Shown here: positions 18,123 through 27,721 of the stretch, piece by piece | Position numbering within the stretch: the first letter of the stretch is position 1 | Layout of the letters: the number at the start of each line of letters is the position of its first letter | NCBI RefSeq assembly: GCF_041080655.1 | Contig: NZ_CP163525.1 | Location: forward strand, 4,960,001-5,024,000 | Source: Streptomyces sp. CG4 | GTDB taxonomy: Bacteria > Actinomycetota > Actinomycetes > Streptomycetales > Streptomycetaceae | DNA length: 64,000 bases | Direction of reading: 5' to 3' | Translations under genes and position numbers: made by a program | The notes under the pieces: generated by a model | Databases searched by the model: none | The model's input: the letters and a program-made list of their open reading frames with translations, nothing else | What the model was told of the DNA's origin: nothing

Positions 18123-21100
18123 CAATCGATCCACGCCTGCTGAAGTACGCCCGTGCCACCCGTCTCTTCCTGGTGGCGGTCGTCGGTCTGGGAGCCGTTG
18201 GTGCGGGACTGGTCATCGTCCAGGCGATGCTCATCGCCGAGGTCGTCGTCGGTGCGTTCCAGCATGGGCAGTCCGTCACTGAACTGCGCGCTCCCCTGCT
18301 GCTGTTGGCGGCCGTAGCCGTCGGCCGATCGGTCGTCGCGTGGCTCACCGAGCTCGCCGCCCACCGGGCGAGCACGGCGGTGAAGTCCGAGCTGCGGGGG
18401 CGGCTTCTCGACCGGGCGGCGGCGCTGGGTCCCGGGTGGCTGGCCGGTCAGCGCACCGGTTCGCTGGTCACTCTGGCCACGCGCGGGGTCGATGCCCTCG
18501 ACGACTACTTCTCGCGCTATCTGCCCCAGTTGGGGCTCGCGGTGGTGGTGCCGGTGGCCGTGCTGGCGCGGATCGTCACCGAGGACTGGTTGTCGGCGGC
18601 GATCATCGTCGGCACCCTGCCCCTCATCCCGCTGTTCATGATGTTGATCGGCTGGGCCACCCAGTCCCGGATGGACCGTCAGTGGCGGCTGCTGTCCCGC
18701 CTGTCCGGGCATTTCCTGGACGTGGTCGCCGGGCTGCCCACGCTGAAAGTCTTCGGCCGGGCCAAGGCGCAGGCCGAGTCCATCCGCCGGATCACCGGCG
18801 AGTACCGGCAGGCCACCCTGCGGACACTGCGGATCGCTTTCCTCTCCTCCTTCGCGCTGGAGTTGCTCGCCACGCTGTCGGTCGCCCTGGTCGCGGTGAC
18901 GATCGGAATGCGACTCGTGCGCGGCGACATGGATCTGTACATCGGTCTGGTGATCCTGGTGCTGGCGCCCGAGGCCTATCTTCCGTTGCGTCAGGTCGGT
19001 GCCCAGTACCACGCGGCGGCGGAGGGGCTCGCCGCGGCGGAGGAGATCTTCACCGTACTGCAGACGATGGTTCCGGCGTCCGGCTCCGGTGCGGTGCCCG
19101 TGGGTGCGGTGGCCTTCGACGGGGTCACCGTCCGCTATCCCGGCCGGTCCACGGACGCCGTGACGGAGGTGTCGTTCACCGTCGAGCCCGGTGAGACGGT
19201 TGCTCTGGTCGGGCCGAGCGGGGTGGGCAAGTCAACGCTGGTGAGCGTGTTGCTCGGGTTTGTCGAGCCCACCGAGGGGCGGGTGCGGATCGGGGGAGCG
19301 GATCTTTCCGGGCTCGATGTCGAGGAGTGGCGGTCGCGGATCGCGTGGGTGCCGCAGCGGCCGCATCTGTATGCCGGCACCATCGCGGAGAACGTGCGGT
19401 TGGCGCGGCCCGAGGCGGACGACAGCGCGGTGCGGCAGGCGCTGCGGGATGCCGGGGCGCTGGAGTTCGTGGAGGCGCTGCCCGAAGGGGCGGAGACCGT
19501 ACTCGGGGAGGACGGGACCGGGCTGTCGGCGGGGCAGCGGCAGCGGTTGGCTCTTGCGCGGGCCCTTCTCGCCGACCGGCCTGTGCTGGTGCTGGACGAG
19601 CCGACGGCGGGGCTGGACGGGGCGACCGAGGCGGAGGTTGTGGCTGCGGTGCGGCGGCTTGCTGTCGGGCGTACCGTGCTGCTCGTTGTGCACCGGCCCG
19701 CGCTGCTGGATGTGGCCGACCGGGTCGTGCGGCTGACCGGCTGCGGTCCTGCCAGGGGACTCCGCCCCCTGGATCCCCGTCCTCGCCCGTCCGCCACCCG
19801 AATCGGCGGGATGGAAGACGGCTCCGCAGAGCAGGGCTCGGCTGGGGCCGGAATCGGTGAGCTCGATCGTGGTGCCGTAGCGCAGGGACAGGGTGGCGGT
19901 TCAGGGCGGCCTCTCGGGCGGTCCCTTGGTGTGCTTGCGCGGGTTCGTGGGCTTGCTGGGCCCCGGCGGGGGCGGTTGGTGTGGGCGTCGGTGCTGGGCA
20001 GTCTGGCGCTCGGTAGTGCCGTGGGCCTGATGGCGACGTCCGGGTGGCTTATTTCGCGGGCCTCTCAGCAGCCTCCGGTGCTCTATCTGATGGTGGCGGT
20101 GACGGCCACGCGGGCTTTCGGGATCGGGCGGGCGGTCTTCCGGTACGCCGAGCGGCTGGTGTCGCACGATGCGGTGCTGCGGATGCTGGCCGACACCCGG
20201 GTCGCCGTGTACCGGCGGCTGGAGGGGCTCGCGCCCGCCGGGCTGCGGAGCGCGCGGCGCGGGGATCTGCTCACCCGGCTGGTCGCGGACGTGGACGAGC
20301 TCCAGGACTACTGGCTGCGCTGGCTGCTGCCCGCGTCGGTCGCCGTGGTCGTCTCCGCCGCTTCCGTCGGCTTCACGGCCTGGCTGCTGCCCGAGGCCGG
20401 CGCGGCTCTCGCGGCGGGCCTCGTGGCGGCCGGTGCCGGCGTTCCGCTCGTCACCGCGACCGTGGCCCGGCGGGCCGAGCGACGGCTGGCCCCCGCCCGG
20501 GGCGCCCTCGCCACCCGGGTCACCGATCTGCTCACCGGCACCGCGGAGCTGACCGTCGCCGGTGCGCTGCCCGCCCGTACGGACGCGGCCCGGCGAGCCG
20601 ACGGCGCGCTGACCCGGATCGCCTCGCGCGGCGCCGCCGCGACCGCGCTGGGCGACGGGCTCACCGCGCTGATCTCCGGGCTCACCGTCGCGGCGACCGC
20701 GCTGCTCGGCGCCCAGGCGGTGGCCGCGGGCCGGCTTGGCGGCGTGGCGATGGCCGTGGTCGTCCTCACTCCGTTGGCCGCCTTCGAGGCCGTACTGGGG
20801 ATGCCGCTCGCCGTGCGGCACCGGCAGCGGGTGCGGCGGAGCGCGGAGCGCGTCCACGAGGTGCTCGACGCCCCGGAGCCCGTGCGCGAGCCCGAGCGGG
20901 CGCGGCAGGCTCCGGCCTCGCCGTTCCCGGTGGTGGTCAAGGGGCTGGCCGCGCGGTACGAGGGACAGCGGGGAGAGGCGCTGGCCGGGTTCGATCTCAC
21001 CTTGAGGGAGGGGCGGCGGATCGCGGTGGTCGGGGCGTCCGGTTCCGGCAAGACGACCCTCGCCCAGGTTCTGCTGCGCTTCCTCGACCCGCAGGAGGGC

Positions 21101-21673
21101 TCGTACACCCTCGCCGGTGTGGACGCGTACGCGCTGGCCGGTGACGACGTACGGCGGCTCGTCGGGCTGTGTGCGCAGGACGCGCATCTCTTCGACAGCT
21201 CGGTGCGCGAGAACCTGCTGCTGGCCCGGAAGGACGCCACCGAGGCCGATCTGCGCCGGGCGCTGGACCGGGCCCGGCTGCTGGACTGGGTGGACGAGCT
21301 GCCCGACGGCCTGGACACGCTTGTCGGTGAGCACGGGGCGCGGCTGTCCGGCGGGCAGCGGCAGCGGCTGGCGCTGGCCCGGGCCCTGCTGGCCGACTTC
21401 CCCGTCCTCGTCCTCGACGAGCCCGCCGAGCATCTGGATCTGCCGACGGCCGATGCGCTGACCGCCGATCTGCTGGCCGCCACACAGGGCCGTACGACCC
21501 TGCTGATCACCCACCGGCTGGCCGGGCTGGAGGCGGTGGACGAGGTGATCGTGCTCGACGCCGGGCGAGTGGTGCAGCGGGGCACGTACGCGGAGCTTCT
21601 CGCGGTGGACGGGCCGCTGCGGGCGCTGGCCCGGCGGGAGGCGGAGGCGGAGTCGCTGGTGGGGACGGCCTGA
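18116..21673 (+). CDS. cydCD: Fused CydD-CydC ABC exporter for bd oxidase assembly
   Basis: A 1185-aa fusion of both halves of the heterodimeric thiol (cysteine/glutathione-type) exporter needed for cytochrome bd assembly. Half one: six helices, then an ATPase with Walker A GPSGVGKST near residue 366, LSAGQRQRLALARALL and LVLDEPTAG. A 55-residue low-complexity linker (about 543-600) leads to half two: six helices, Walker A GASGSGKTT near 973, LSGGQRQRLALARALL and LVLDEPAEHLD. The fusion is the normal streptomycete arrangement. The start codon is inside a parS site. Co-transcription with cydAB is likely, subject to the palindrome between them. Confidence 0.95.
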   Translation: MKPIDPRLLKYARATRLFLVAVVGLGAVGAGLVIVQAMLIAEVVVGAFQHGQSVTELRAPLLLLAAVAVGRSVVAWLTELAAHRASTAVKSELRGRLLDRAAALGPGWLAGQRTGSLVTLATRGVDALDDYFSRYLPQLGLAVVVPVAVLARIVTEDWLSAAIIVGTLPLIPLFMMLIGWATQSRMDRQWRLLSRLSGHFLDVVAGLPTLKVFGRAKAQAESIRRITGEYRQATLRTLRIAFLSSFALELLATLSVALVAVTIGMRLVRGDMDLYIGLVILVLAPEAYLPLRQVGAQYHAAAEGLAAAEEIFTVLQTMVPASGSGAVPVGAVAFDGVTVRYPGRSTDAVTEVSFTVEPGETVALVGPSGVGKSTLVSVLLGFVEPTEGRVRIGGADLSGLDVEEWRSRIAWVPQRPHLYAGTIAENVRLARPEADDSAVRQALRDAGALEFVEALPEGAETVLGEDGTGLSAGQRQRLALARALLADRPVLVLDEPTAGLDGATEAEVVAAVRRLAVGRTVLLVVHRPALLDVADRVVRLTGCGPARGLRPLDPRPRPSATRIGGMEDGSAEQGSAGAGIGELDRGAVAQGQGGGSGRPLGRSLGVLARVRGLAGPRRGRLVWASVLGSLALGSAVGLMATSGWLISRASQQPPVLYLMVAVTATRAFGIGRAVFRYAERLVSHDAVLRMLADTRVAVYRRLEGLAPAGLRSARRGDLLTRLVADVDELQDYWLRWLLPASVAVVVSAASVGFTAWLLPEAGAALAAGLVAAGAGVPLVTATVARRAERRLAPARGALATRVTDLLTGTAELTVAGALPARTDAARRADGALTRIASRGAAATALGDGLTALISGLTVAATALLGAQAVAAGRLGGVAMAVVVLTPLAAFEAVLGMPLAVRHRQRVRRSAERVHEVLDAPEPVREPERARQAPASPFPVVVKGLAARYEGQRGEALAGFDLTLREGRRIAVVGASGSGKTTLAQVLLRFLDPQEGSYTLAGVDAYALAGDDVRRLVGLCAQDAHLFDSSVRENLLLARKDATEADLRRALDRARLLDWVDELPDGLDTLVGEHGARLSGGQRQRLALARALLADFPVLVLDEPAEHLDLPTADALTADLLAATQGRTTLLITHRLAGLEAVDEVIVLDAGRVVQRGTYAELLAVDGPLRALARREAEAESLVGTA

Positions 21674-21777
21674 CAGCCCCTCCGGTGTCGTCCCCGCGCC
21701 ATCCCCCTTGCCCTCCCCGTGTCACCCCGGTTCTCGACTCCGGTTTCGGTGACAAAAGGACTAATTACGCTCGGGGC

Positions 21778-23432
21778 ATGTGTGCTTCGCCCCCGCCCGC
21801 CCCCGAGCCGGCTCTGCGGGTGCCGCAGTTGCTGGAGGCGATGCGGTCCGTGGGCAGCGGGCTGGAGCTGCACTCCACGCTGGACCGGATCTGCGAGACG
21901 GCCGCCGATCTGACCGGCGCCCGGTACGCGGCGATCGGGGTCGTCGCCGAGGGGGGCGGCGGCCTCTCCGACTTCGTCTACCAGGGGGTGGAGGAGGCGA
22001 CCGCCCGCCGGATCGGCCGGCTGCCCGACGGGCACAGGGGGCTGCTCGGCGCGCTCATCAGGGAGCCGGTGCCGGTCCTGCTGGCCGATCTGAGCGCCGA
22101 CGCGCGCTCGTGCGGCTTTCCCGAGCACCATCCGCCGATGAACAGCTTCCTCGGTGTCCCGATCCGGGTGCAGGGCGAGATCTTCGGCAATGTCTATCTG
22201 ACCGAGAAGCGCGACGGCCGGCCCTTCAACGACGACGACCTCGCCATGGTGCAGGTGCCGGCCACCGAGGCCGGTATCGCGGTGGGCAACGCCCGGCTGT
22301 ACGAGGCGGCCATGCAGCGGGAGCGCTGGATCGACGGCTCCGTGGCCGTGACCACGGCGCTGCTGTCGGGCGGGGACGCCGACGACGCCCTGCAGGTCGT
22401 GGCGGAGCAGGCGCGCCGGCTGTCCGGAGCGGCGGCCGGGATCGTGCTGCTGCCCGGGGAGGAGAGCGGCCTGGAGCTGGTGGCCGTGCCTCGGACGAGC
22501 CGACGGGCATGCTGGGCGCGGTGATTCCGCCGGAGAGCCGGATCGTCGCCGAACTCCTGGACGGACAGGCGGTGTTCGTCGCGGACGCGGCCACCGACTC
22601 CCGGATGCTGGCGCAGTACGCGAGCGGCTACGGGCCGGCGATGATGGTGCCGCTGCAGAGCGACGGCCGGGTGCTGGGCACGCTGGTCACGCCCCGGGCG
22701 CGCGGCGGACGGCCGTTCACGCGGGCCGAGCGTACGCTGGCCGTGCAGTTCGCCTCGCAGGCGGCGCCGGCGCTGATGACGGCCGAGGCGCAGCGCGACC
22801 GGGAACGGCTCGCGGTGTTCGAGGACCGCGACCGGATCGCCCGGGATCTGCACGACCTGGTCATCCAGCGACTGTTCGCCACGGGGCTGATGCTGGAGAC
22901 CGCACAGCGGCGGTCCGTGGTGCCGGAGGTGCGCGAGGGCGTCGGCAAGGCGGTGGACGAACTCGACGTCACCATCCAGGAGATCCGCACCGCGATCTTC
23001 GCGTTGCAGCAGGGCCCGGCGGAGATGCCGTCGGGGTTGCGGACGCGGGTGCTGCGGGAGATCACCATGGCTGCCGTACCGCTGGGGTTCAAGCCCTCGC
23101 ACCGCTTTCTCGGTCCTGTCGACACCGTCGGCGACCTCACGGGCAAGAACCTGATCGCGGCGCTGCGGGAGGCGCGGTCCAACGCGTTCCGGCATGCCGA
23201 CGCCTCCCGGATCGACGTCGTGGTCGATGCGACGGTCAAGCTGGCCGGCGGGGGTCCCGGGGTACGGCTGACCGTCGTGGACGACGGCGTCGGCATTCCC
23301 GGGGGCGGCCGGCGCAGCGGGCTGCGGAATCTGCAGCGGCGAGCCGGGTCGCTCGGCGGGGACAGCAGGCTCGGCCCGGGCATCGGGGAGGACGGCGGCG
23401 GGTCGGCGGTGGTGTGGGAGGCGCCGTACTGA
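21778..23432 (+). pseudogene. GAF-domain sensor histidine kinase, frameshifted
   Basis: Two adjacent frames together encode a two-GAF NarL-type sensor kinase (DevS-like). The first frame runs from ATG 21778 (MCASPPPAPEPALRVPQLLE), with GAF 1 around FVYQGVEEATARRIG and FGNVYLTEKRDGRPF, and breaks near 22488. The second frame resumes with DEPTGMLGAVIPPESRIVAE (GAF 2), the dimerisation box DRDRIARDLHDLVIQRLF and the ATPase DDGVGIPGGGRRSGLRN. A single missing G in TGGCCGTGCCTCGG would account for it. It may be a true inactivation or a sequencing error; both halves are otherwise well conserved and the downstream part shows no decay. No response regulator adjoins it. Confidence 0.82.
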
Positions 23433-23471
23433 GGGGCTCCCAGCTGCTGGAAGCCGAGGAGCTCTCAGCTG

Positions 23472-24341
23472 CTAGAAACGATCCGCGAGCAGTTTCTCGA
23501 TCACGATCGCGACGCCGTCCTCGTTGTTGGCGACCGTGCGGCCCGATGCGGCGGCGACGACGTCCGGGTGGGCGTTGCCCATCGCGTAGGACTGGCCGGC
23601 CCAGGTCAGCATCTCGACGTCGTTGGGCATGTCGCCGAAGGCGACGACCTCCTCGTGCGAGATACCGCGCTCGGCGCAGCACAGGGCGAGCGTGCTGGCC
23701 TTGGAGACGTCGGGGCCGCTCAGTTCCAGCAGGGCGCTGGGGCTGGAGCGGGTGACGTTGGCGCGGTCGCCGATCGCGATCCGGGCGAGGGCGAGGAAGG
23801 CGTCCGGGTCGAGTTCCGGGTGGTAGGCCAGGATCTTGAGCACGGGCTGGTCGGCGTCCGGGCCGTCGGGGGCGAGCAACTGCTCGGCGGGCAGCAGGTG
23901 GTCCGGTATCTCCATGTGCAGCTTGGGATAGTCCGGTTCCTGGTGGAAGCCGTAGGTCTGCTCGATCGCGTACACCGTGCCGGGCGCGGCCTCGCGCAGC
24001 AGCCGTACGGCGTCCAGGGCGTTCGCGCGGGCCAGTTCGCGCACCTTCACGAAGCGGTGGGCGCCGGGGCCGCCGTGCAGGTCGACCACGGCGGCGCCGT
24101 TGCCGCAGATCGCCAGGCCGTGGCCGTGGACGTGGTCGCTGACGACGTCCATCCAGCGGGCCGGGCGGCCGGTGACGAAGAAGACCTCGATGCCCGCGTC
24201 CTCCGCCGCGGCCAGCGCGGCGACCGTGCGTGGGGAGACCGACTTGTCGTCCCGCAGCAGCGTGCCGTCGAGGTCGGTGGCGATCAGCCGCGGTTGTACG
24301 GCGGCGGACGGGGTCCCGGGCTGTCTGGTCGCTGAGGTCAC
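23472..24341 (-). CDS. HAD-superfamily Cof-type phosphatase
   Basis: A 289-aa member of the Cof/IIB branch of HAD hydrolases. Motif I is LIATDLDGTLLRDD, motif II FFVTGRP, motif III includes the lysine in DVSKAST, and motif IV is AFGDMPNDVEML. These enzymes dephosphorylate sugar phosphates, flavin mononucleotide or other small metabolites; the substrate is not evident. The GTG start (VTSATRQPG) is preceded by GAGAATGG; a longer ATG start at 24359 is possible. A clear paralogue lies at 34829-35650. Confidence 0.92.
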   Translation of the reverse strand: MTSATRQPGTPSAAVQPRLIATDLDGTLLRDDKSVSPRTVAALAAAEDAGIEVFFVTGRPARWMDVVSDHVHGHGLAICGNGAAVVDLHGGPGAHRFVKVRELARANALDAVRLLREAAPGTVYAIEQTYGFHQEPDYPKLHMEIPDHLLPAEQLLAPDGPDADQPVLKILAYHPELDPDAFLALARIAIGDRANVTRSSPSALLELSGPDVSKASTLALCCAERGISHEEVVAFGDMPNDVEMLTWAGQSYAMGNAHPDVVAAASGRTVANNEDGVAIVIEKLLADRF

Positions 24342-24449
24342 CGGGCCATTCTCGCGCATATGCCAGCACGGCCGTGCGGGACTCCGCACAGATGAGACAC
24401 AGATGACGCTCGGACCCGTGGTGATCCGGTCAGCCCCACGGCGGTCCGG

Positions 24450-25352
24450 TCAGGTCAGCTGGGCGACGGCCTCCATGGCGATCTGCTCGAAGATCTTCTG
24501 GTCCGCGGCGAAGTCGGAGTCAGGGATGGGCCAGTGGATCACGATCTCGGTGAAGCCCAGCTCCTGGTGCCGGCCGGCGAAGTCCACGAACGCGTCCAGG
24601 GACTGAAGCGGCCGGGCGCGGTCCGGGGTGAAGCCCGTGAGCAGGACCTTCTCCAGGCCGGCCAGGTCACGTCCGGCCTCCGCGCAGGCCTCGGACAGCT
24701 TGGCAGCCTGGCCGCGCAGGGCCTCGACGGACTGCTCGGGAGTGCCCGACTCGTACAGCTTCGGGTCGCCCGTGGTCACCCAGGCCTGGCCGTAGCGCGC
24801 GGCGAGCTTCAGGCCGCGCGGGCCGGTGGCGGCCACGGCGAACGGCAGCCGGGGCCGCTGGAGGCAGCCCGGGATGTTCCGCGCCTCGTGCGCCGAGTAG
24901 AAGCGGCCCTCGTACGACACCGCGTCCTCGGTGAGCAGCCGGTCCAGCAGGGGCACGAACTCGGCGAACCGGTCGGCGCGCTCGCGCGGGCTCCACGGCT
25001 CCTGGCCGAGCGCGGTGGCGTCGAAGCCGTTGCCGCCGGCGCCGATGCCGAGGGTGATCCGGCCGCCGGAGATGTCGTCGAGGGAGATCAGCTCTTTGGC
25101 GAGGGTCACCGGGTGGCGGAAGTTCGGCGAGGTCACCAGCGTGCCGAGGCGCAGTCGGTCGGTGACGCCTGCGGCGGCCGTCAGCGTCGGCACCGCGCCG
25201 AACCACGGGCCGTCACGGAAGCTGCGCCAGGACAGGTGGTCGTATGTGTACGCCGTGTGGAAGCCGAGCTGTTCAGCCCGCACCCAGGCCGAACGGCCGC
25301 CTTCGCTCCAGCGGCGGTAGGGCAGGATCACGGTGCTCAGACGCAGACTCAT
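24450..25352 (-). CDS. LLM-class (F420- or FMN-dependent) oxidoreductase
   Basis: Luciferase-like TIM-barrel enzyme of 300 aa. The patterns SEGGRSAWVRAEQLGFHTAY, LRLGTLVTSPNFRHPVTLAKE, LDDISGGRITLGIGAGGN and LPFAVAATGPRGLKLAARYG are typical of the actinobacterial class that uses F420 or FMN. The substrate is unknown. The start MSLRLSTVILPY is the usual family start. It is tail-to-head with the following small gene, 42 bases away, and may be co-transcribed with it. Confidence 0.91.
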   Translation of the reverse strand: MSLRLSTVILPYRRWSEGGRSAWVRAEQLGFHTAYTYDHLSWRSFRDGPWFGAVPTLTAAAGVTDRLRLGTLVTSPNFRHPVTLAKELISLDDISGGRITLGIGAGGNGFDATALGQEPWSPRERADRFAEFVPLLDRLLTEDAVSYEGRFYSAHEARNIPGCLQRPRLPFAVAATGPRGLKLAARYGQAWVTTGDPKLYESGTPEQSVEALRGQAAKLSEACAEAGRDLAGLEKVLLTGFTPDRARPLQSLDAFVDFAGRHQELGFTEIVIHWPIPDSDFAADQKIFEQIAMEAVAQLT

Positions 25353-25394
25353 GCGTTCGAGGGTAAGCGGCCCGACTGACAACGGACCGAGCAG

Positions 25395-25853
25395 TCACCG
25401 AATGCGGCTGCTCAGCCACGGGCTGAGCAGGATCATCGGGACGTACTCCTTGTAGGTGCGGTCGCCGGGCAGCGGGACGACCAGGCGGTAGCCGGGCGGG
25501 AAGCGGCGTGCCGTGACGTGGGCGAGGCCGCCGAAGACGGAGCGGAGGAAGGCGGGCACGTCGTCGCGCGGGACGTCGTGGCATTCGATGCCCTCGACGA
25601 TGATCAGCGCGTCGTCGTCCGGGTAGAGCTGCACGCTCACCCGGGGTTCGCCGCCGAACTCGGCGTACGCCTCGTGCGGCAGGGAGCCGTCCGGGTCGGT
25701 GGTCACGCCGATGCCCGCGGCACTGCGGCGGGAGGTCCGGTCGGCGCCGATGTCGTGGGTCACCTCGATCTCGCGCCCGTACCGGGCGGCGAGGGCGCGC
25801 AGCGCGGTGACGGCGGCCTCGGTGGTCGGCAGATGCTCGTTCGAGTGATCCAT
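25395..25853 (-). CDS. Conserved hypothetical protein
   Basis: I do not recognise this 152-aa soluble protein. It has no signal peptide or membrane segment; the middle is acidic (YPDDDALIIVEGIECHDVPRDD) and the end hydrophobic-proline rich (PGYRLVVPLPGDRTYKEY). Codon use is typical of the genome, which supports it being a real gene. It lies between kptA and the LLM oxidoreductase in the same orientation. Confidence 0.75.
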   Translation of the reverse strand: MDHSNEHLPTTEAAVTALRALAARYGREIEVTHDIGADRTSRRSAAGIGVTTDPDGSLPHEAYAEFGGEPRVSVQLYPDDDALIIVEGIECHDVPRDDVPAFLRSVFGGLAHVTARRFPPGYRLVVPLPGDRTYKEYVPMILLSPWLSSRIR

Positions 25854-25886
25854 GCACCGATCATGACCGCAATCGGCCGCCCGGTA

Positions 25887-26474
25887 TCAGCGGGGGTCGG
25901 GAAACCGCAGGTAGCGCGGGGGGACGGCCCGGGTCAGCCAGACTCCGTTGGCGCTGACGCGGAAGATGTGGCCGTCGCGGTGCATGGCACCCGCATCGAC
26001 GGTGAGCACCACGGGGCGGCCGCGGCGGGCGCCGACCCGGGTGGCGGTCTCGCGGTTGGCGGAGAGGTGCACGTCGTGCCGGTTCATGGGCCTGAGGCCG
26101 TCCGCGCGGATCGGGTCCAGGCTGCGGGCGACGGTGCCGTGGTAGAGGTACGGCGGCGGGGTCGCCGGGGGCAGACCGAGGTCGACCTCGATGCTGTGAC
26201 CCTGGCTGGCGCGGATCCGGCTCCCTTCGATCGCGAAGCGCCGCTTGTCGTTGGTGGCCACCACGTGGTCCAGTTCCTCGCGCGTGATCCGGAAGCCGTG
26301 GGCGGCGGCCGCGGCGATCAGGGTGTCGATCTCCACCCAGCCGGCCGGGTCCAGGGTGAGCCCGATGCGCTCCGGCTGGTGGCGCAGGTGTTTGGAGAGG
26401 TACTTCGACACCTTCACGGTGCGTCTCTCGTTGATGTGTCGTTCGTCGTGTCGTTCTTCTTCTCTTCCGTTCAT
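25887..26474 (-). CDS. kptA: RNA 2'-phosphotransferase KptA/Tpt1
   Basis: Transfers the 2'-phosphate from an RNA splice junction to NAD+, making ADP-ribose 1''-2''-cyclic phosphate. In fungi this ends tRNA splicing; the bacterial role is unclear. Diagnostic patterns are VSKYLSKHLRHQPERIGL, GWVEIDTLIAAA, YLYHGTVARSLDPIRADGL and HDVHLSANRETATRVGARRG, with the conserved His, Arg and Ser of the Tpt1 core. The start is uncertain: ATG 26474 (MNGREEERH), an upstream ATG at 26498, or a GTG at 26417 next to a GAGAG site that fits the core family length best. Confidence 0.93.
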   Translation of the reverse strand: MNGREEERHDERHINERRTVKVSKYLSKHLRHQPERIGLTLDPAGWVEIDTLIAAAAAHGFRITREELDHVVATNDKRRFAIEGSRIRASQGHSIEVDLGLPPATPPPYLYHGTVARSLDPIRADGLRPMNRHDVHLSANRETATRVGARRGRPVVLTVDAGAMHRDGHIFRVSANGVWLTRAVPPRYLRFPDPR

Positions 26475-26528
26475 GTGTCCAGCGTGCGGGAGAGACATGG
26501 ATCACGCAGGTTTTTTTCTCTGTAGGTT

Positions 26529-26582
26529 TGATCCACAACCAAGTGAGGTTATCCACAGGGGAATTGACGAATCTGTGGACAA
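26529..26582. promoter_or_regulatory. DnaA-box group in the kptA-MerR spacer
   Basis: Three boxes in 54 bases: TGATCCACA (26529-26537, one mismatch), perfect TTATCCACA (26549-26557), and TTGTCCACA on the opposite strand (26574-26582), the preferred Streptomyces DnaA site. They lie outside both genes. Such boxes can titrate DnaA or place the neighbouring promoter under DnaA control. Confidence 0.8.
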
Positions 26583-26594
26583 GTGACGTGCCCC

Positions 26595-27554
26595 TTAGGG
26601 TGATTCGCGAACTTCCTGTCCCTGTAGGGCATCTGAGGTGAGACGGTCCAAGGCGCGGGCCCGCAGCTCGCGTTCGGCTGCCAGCGCGATGAACTCGGAA
26701 ACGCGTTCCCGGCCAACGAGGCTTTCCACGGCGTCGATCGTGCCGGCGGGAAGAGCGACGGAACGGTCGGCGTACCGTCCGGCGTACCGGTCCTCGACGG
26801 GCCGCGCCGCACCGAGGCGTGTGCGCAGCTGCCGGGTCGCCAACGAGCGCATGGCACGGGCCAGTTCGGCGTCCATCGTCTGCCGGGCCAGCGGGCGCAG
26901 TCGGCGTACCAGCGAGGCGGCTTCCGCGGCGTGCGCGTCCGTACGGCGCTCGGGGTCGTCCAGATAGCGTGCGAAGACGTACTCGGTGGTGAACTCCAGG
27001 AAACGGGCGGCGATGTGCTCGACCTGCCCCCTCAACTCCCGCAGATGGCCCGAGATCGCGGACAGCGGGACTCCGGCCGCGTGCAACTCGACTGCCACGG
27101 ACAGCTCTTGGGGGCTCGGTACGAGGAACGTGTCGGGGTCGTCGTCGATCCGCTCCAGTACGCCGAGCTCGATCGCCTCGCTCACGGCGTCGTCGTCGGG
27201 CGTGCCGCCGAAGCGGGCGTCCAGCTCGGTGCGGGTGATGCGGTCGGGGCGTTCGTCCGTCCACGGGCCGTCCACCTCGGTGACCAGGCCGAGGATCCCG
27301 CCCAGGCCGCGGCCGGTGTCCCAGGCGTCCAGCAGTTCCTTGATGGAGGCCAGGGTGTAGCCGCGGTCGAGGAGGTGGGCGATCTGGTGGAGGCGGGTGA
27401 CGTGGGTCTCGGCGTAGAGGTTCGCGCGGCCCTGGCGCTCGGGGCGGGGGAGGAGGCCGCGGTCCTGGTAGGCGCGGATGGTTCTTACGGTGGTGCGGGT
27501 GTGGTGGGCCAGGTCTTCTATGCGGTACGTGTTCTCGGCCGGAGGGCCGGGCAT
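26595..27554 (-). CDS. MerR-family transcriptional regulator
   Basis: A 319-aa regulator. The N-terminal MerR helix-turn-helix reads YRIEDLAHHTRTTVRTIRAYQDRGLL and is followed by the second wing helix (HVTRLHQIAHLLDRGYTLASIKELL). The long C-terminal part (residues about 100-319) is unlike classical metal-sensing MerR proteins, has no cysteine pair, and contains a helical domain shared by a group of large actinobacterial MerR proteins; the effector is unknown. The group of DnaA boxes lies immediately after its stop codon. Confidence 0.88.
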   Translation of the reverse strand: MPGPPAENTYRIEDLAHHTRTTVRTIRAYQDRGLLPRPERQGRANLYAETHVTRLHQIAHLLDRGYTLASIKELLDAWDTGRGLGGILGLVTEVDGPWTDERPDRITRTELDARFGGTPDDDAVSEAIELGVLERIDDDPDTFLVPSPQELSVAVELHAAGVPLSAISGHLRELRGQVEHIAARFLEFTTEYVFARYLDDPERRTDAHAAEAASLVRRLRPLARQTMDAELARAMRSLATRQLRTRLGAARPVEDRYAGRYADRSVALPAGTIDAVESLVGRERVSEFIALAAERELRARALDRLTSDALQGQEVRESP

Positions 27555-27610
27555 GTGCGGCTCCTTGGCTGGTGGGTGCAGCTACGGGGCTAATGCGGGT
27601 GCGGGACCGC

Positions 27611-27680
27611 AACCCCCTGGGGGCGCGGGGCTGCGTCTGATATGCGGCTACCGCCGCGTGGGCGCGACCAGCCACGACGG
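27611..27680. repeat. Streptomyces intergenic palindromic repeat
   Basis: A stretch with CCCCCTGGGGGCGCGGGG followed by ATGCGGCTACCGCCGCGTGGG and GCGCGACCAGCC, in the 167-base spacer between the MerR gene and the SDR fusion. I recognise this pattern as a dispersed intergenic element common in Streptomyces genomes. It contains a GCGGC/GCCGC hairpin and may act as a terminator. Confidence 0.6.
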
Positions 27681-27721
27681 GCCCGCGGCCTGCGCTCGGC
27701 CGCGAGCCCGACGGCGCGACC

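Noticed and set aside
19901..21514. 537-codon reverse frame opposite cydCD
   Set aside because: Low-complexity antisense sequence opposite a complete, motif-rich ABC exporter.
22484..22495. Programmed frameshift in the sensor kinase
   Set aside because: No slippery heptamer or stimulating structure is seen at the break; a single-base deletion is simpler.
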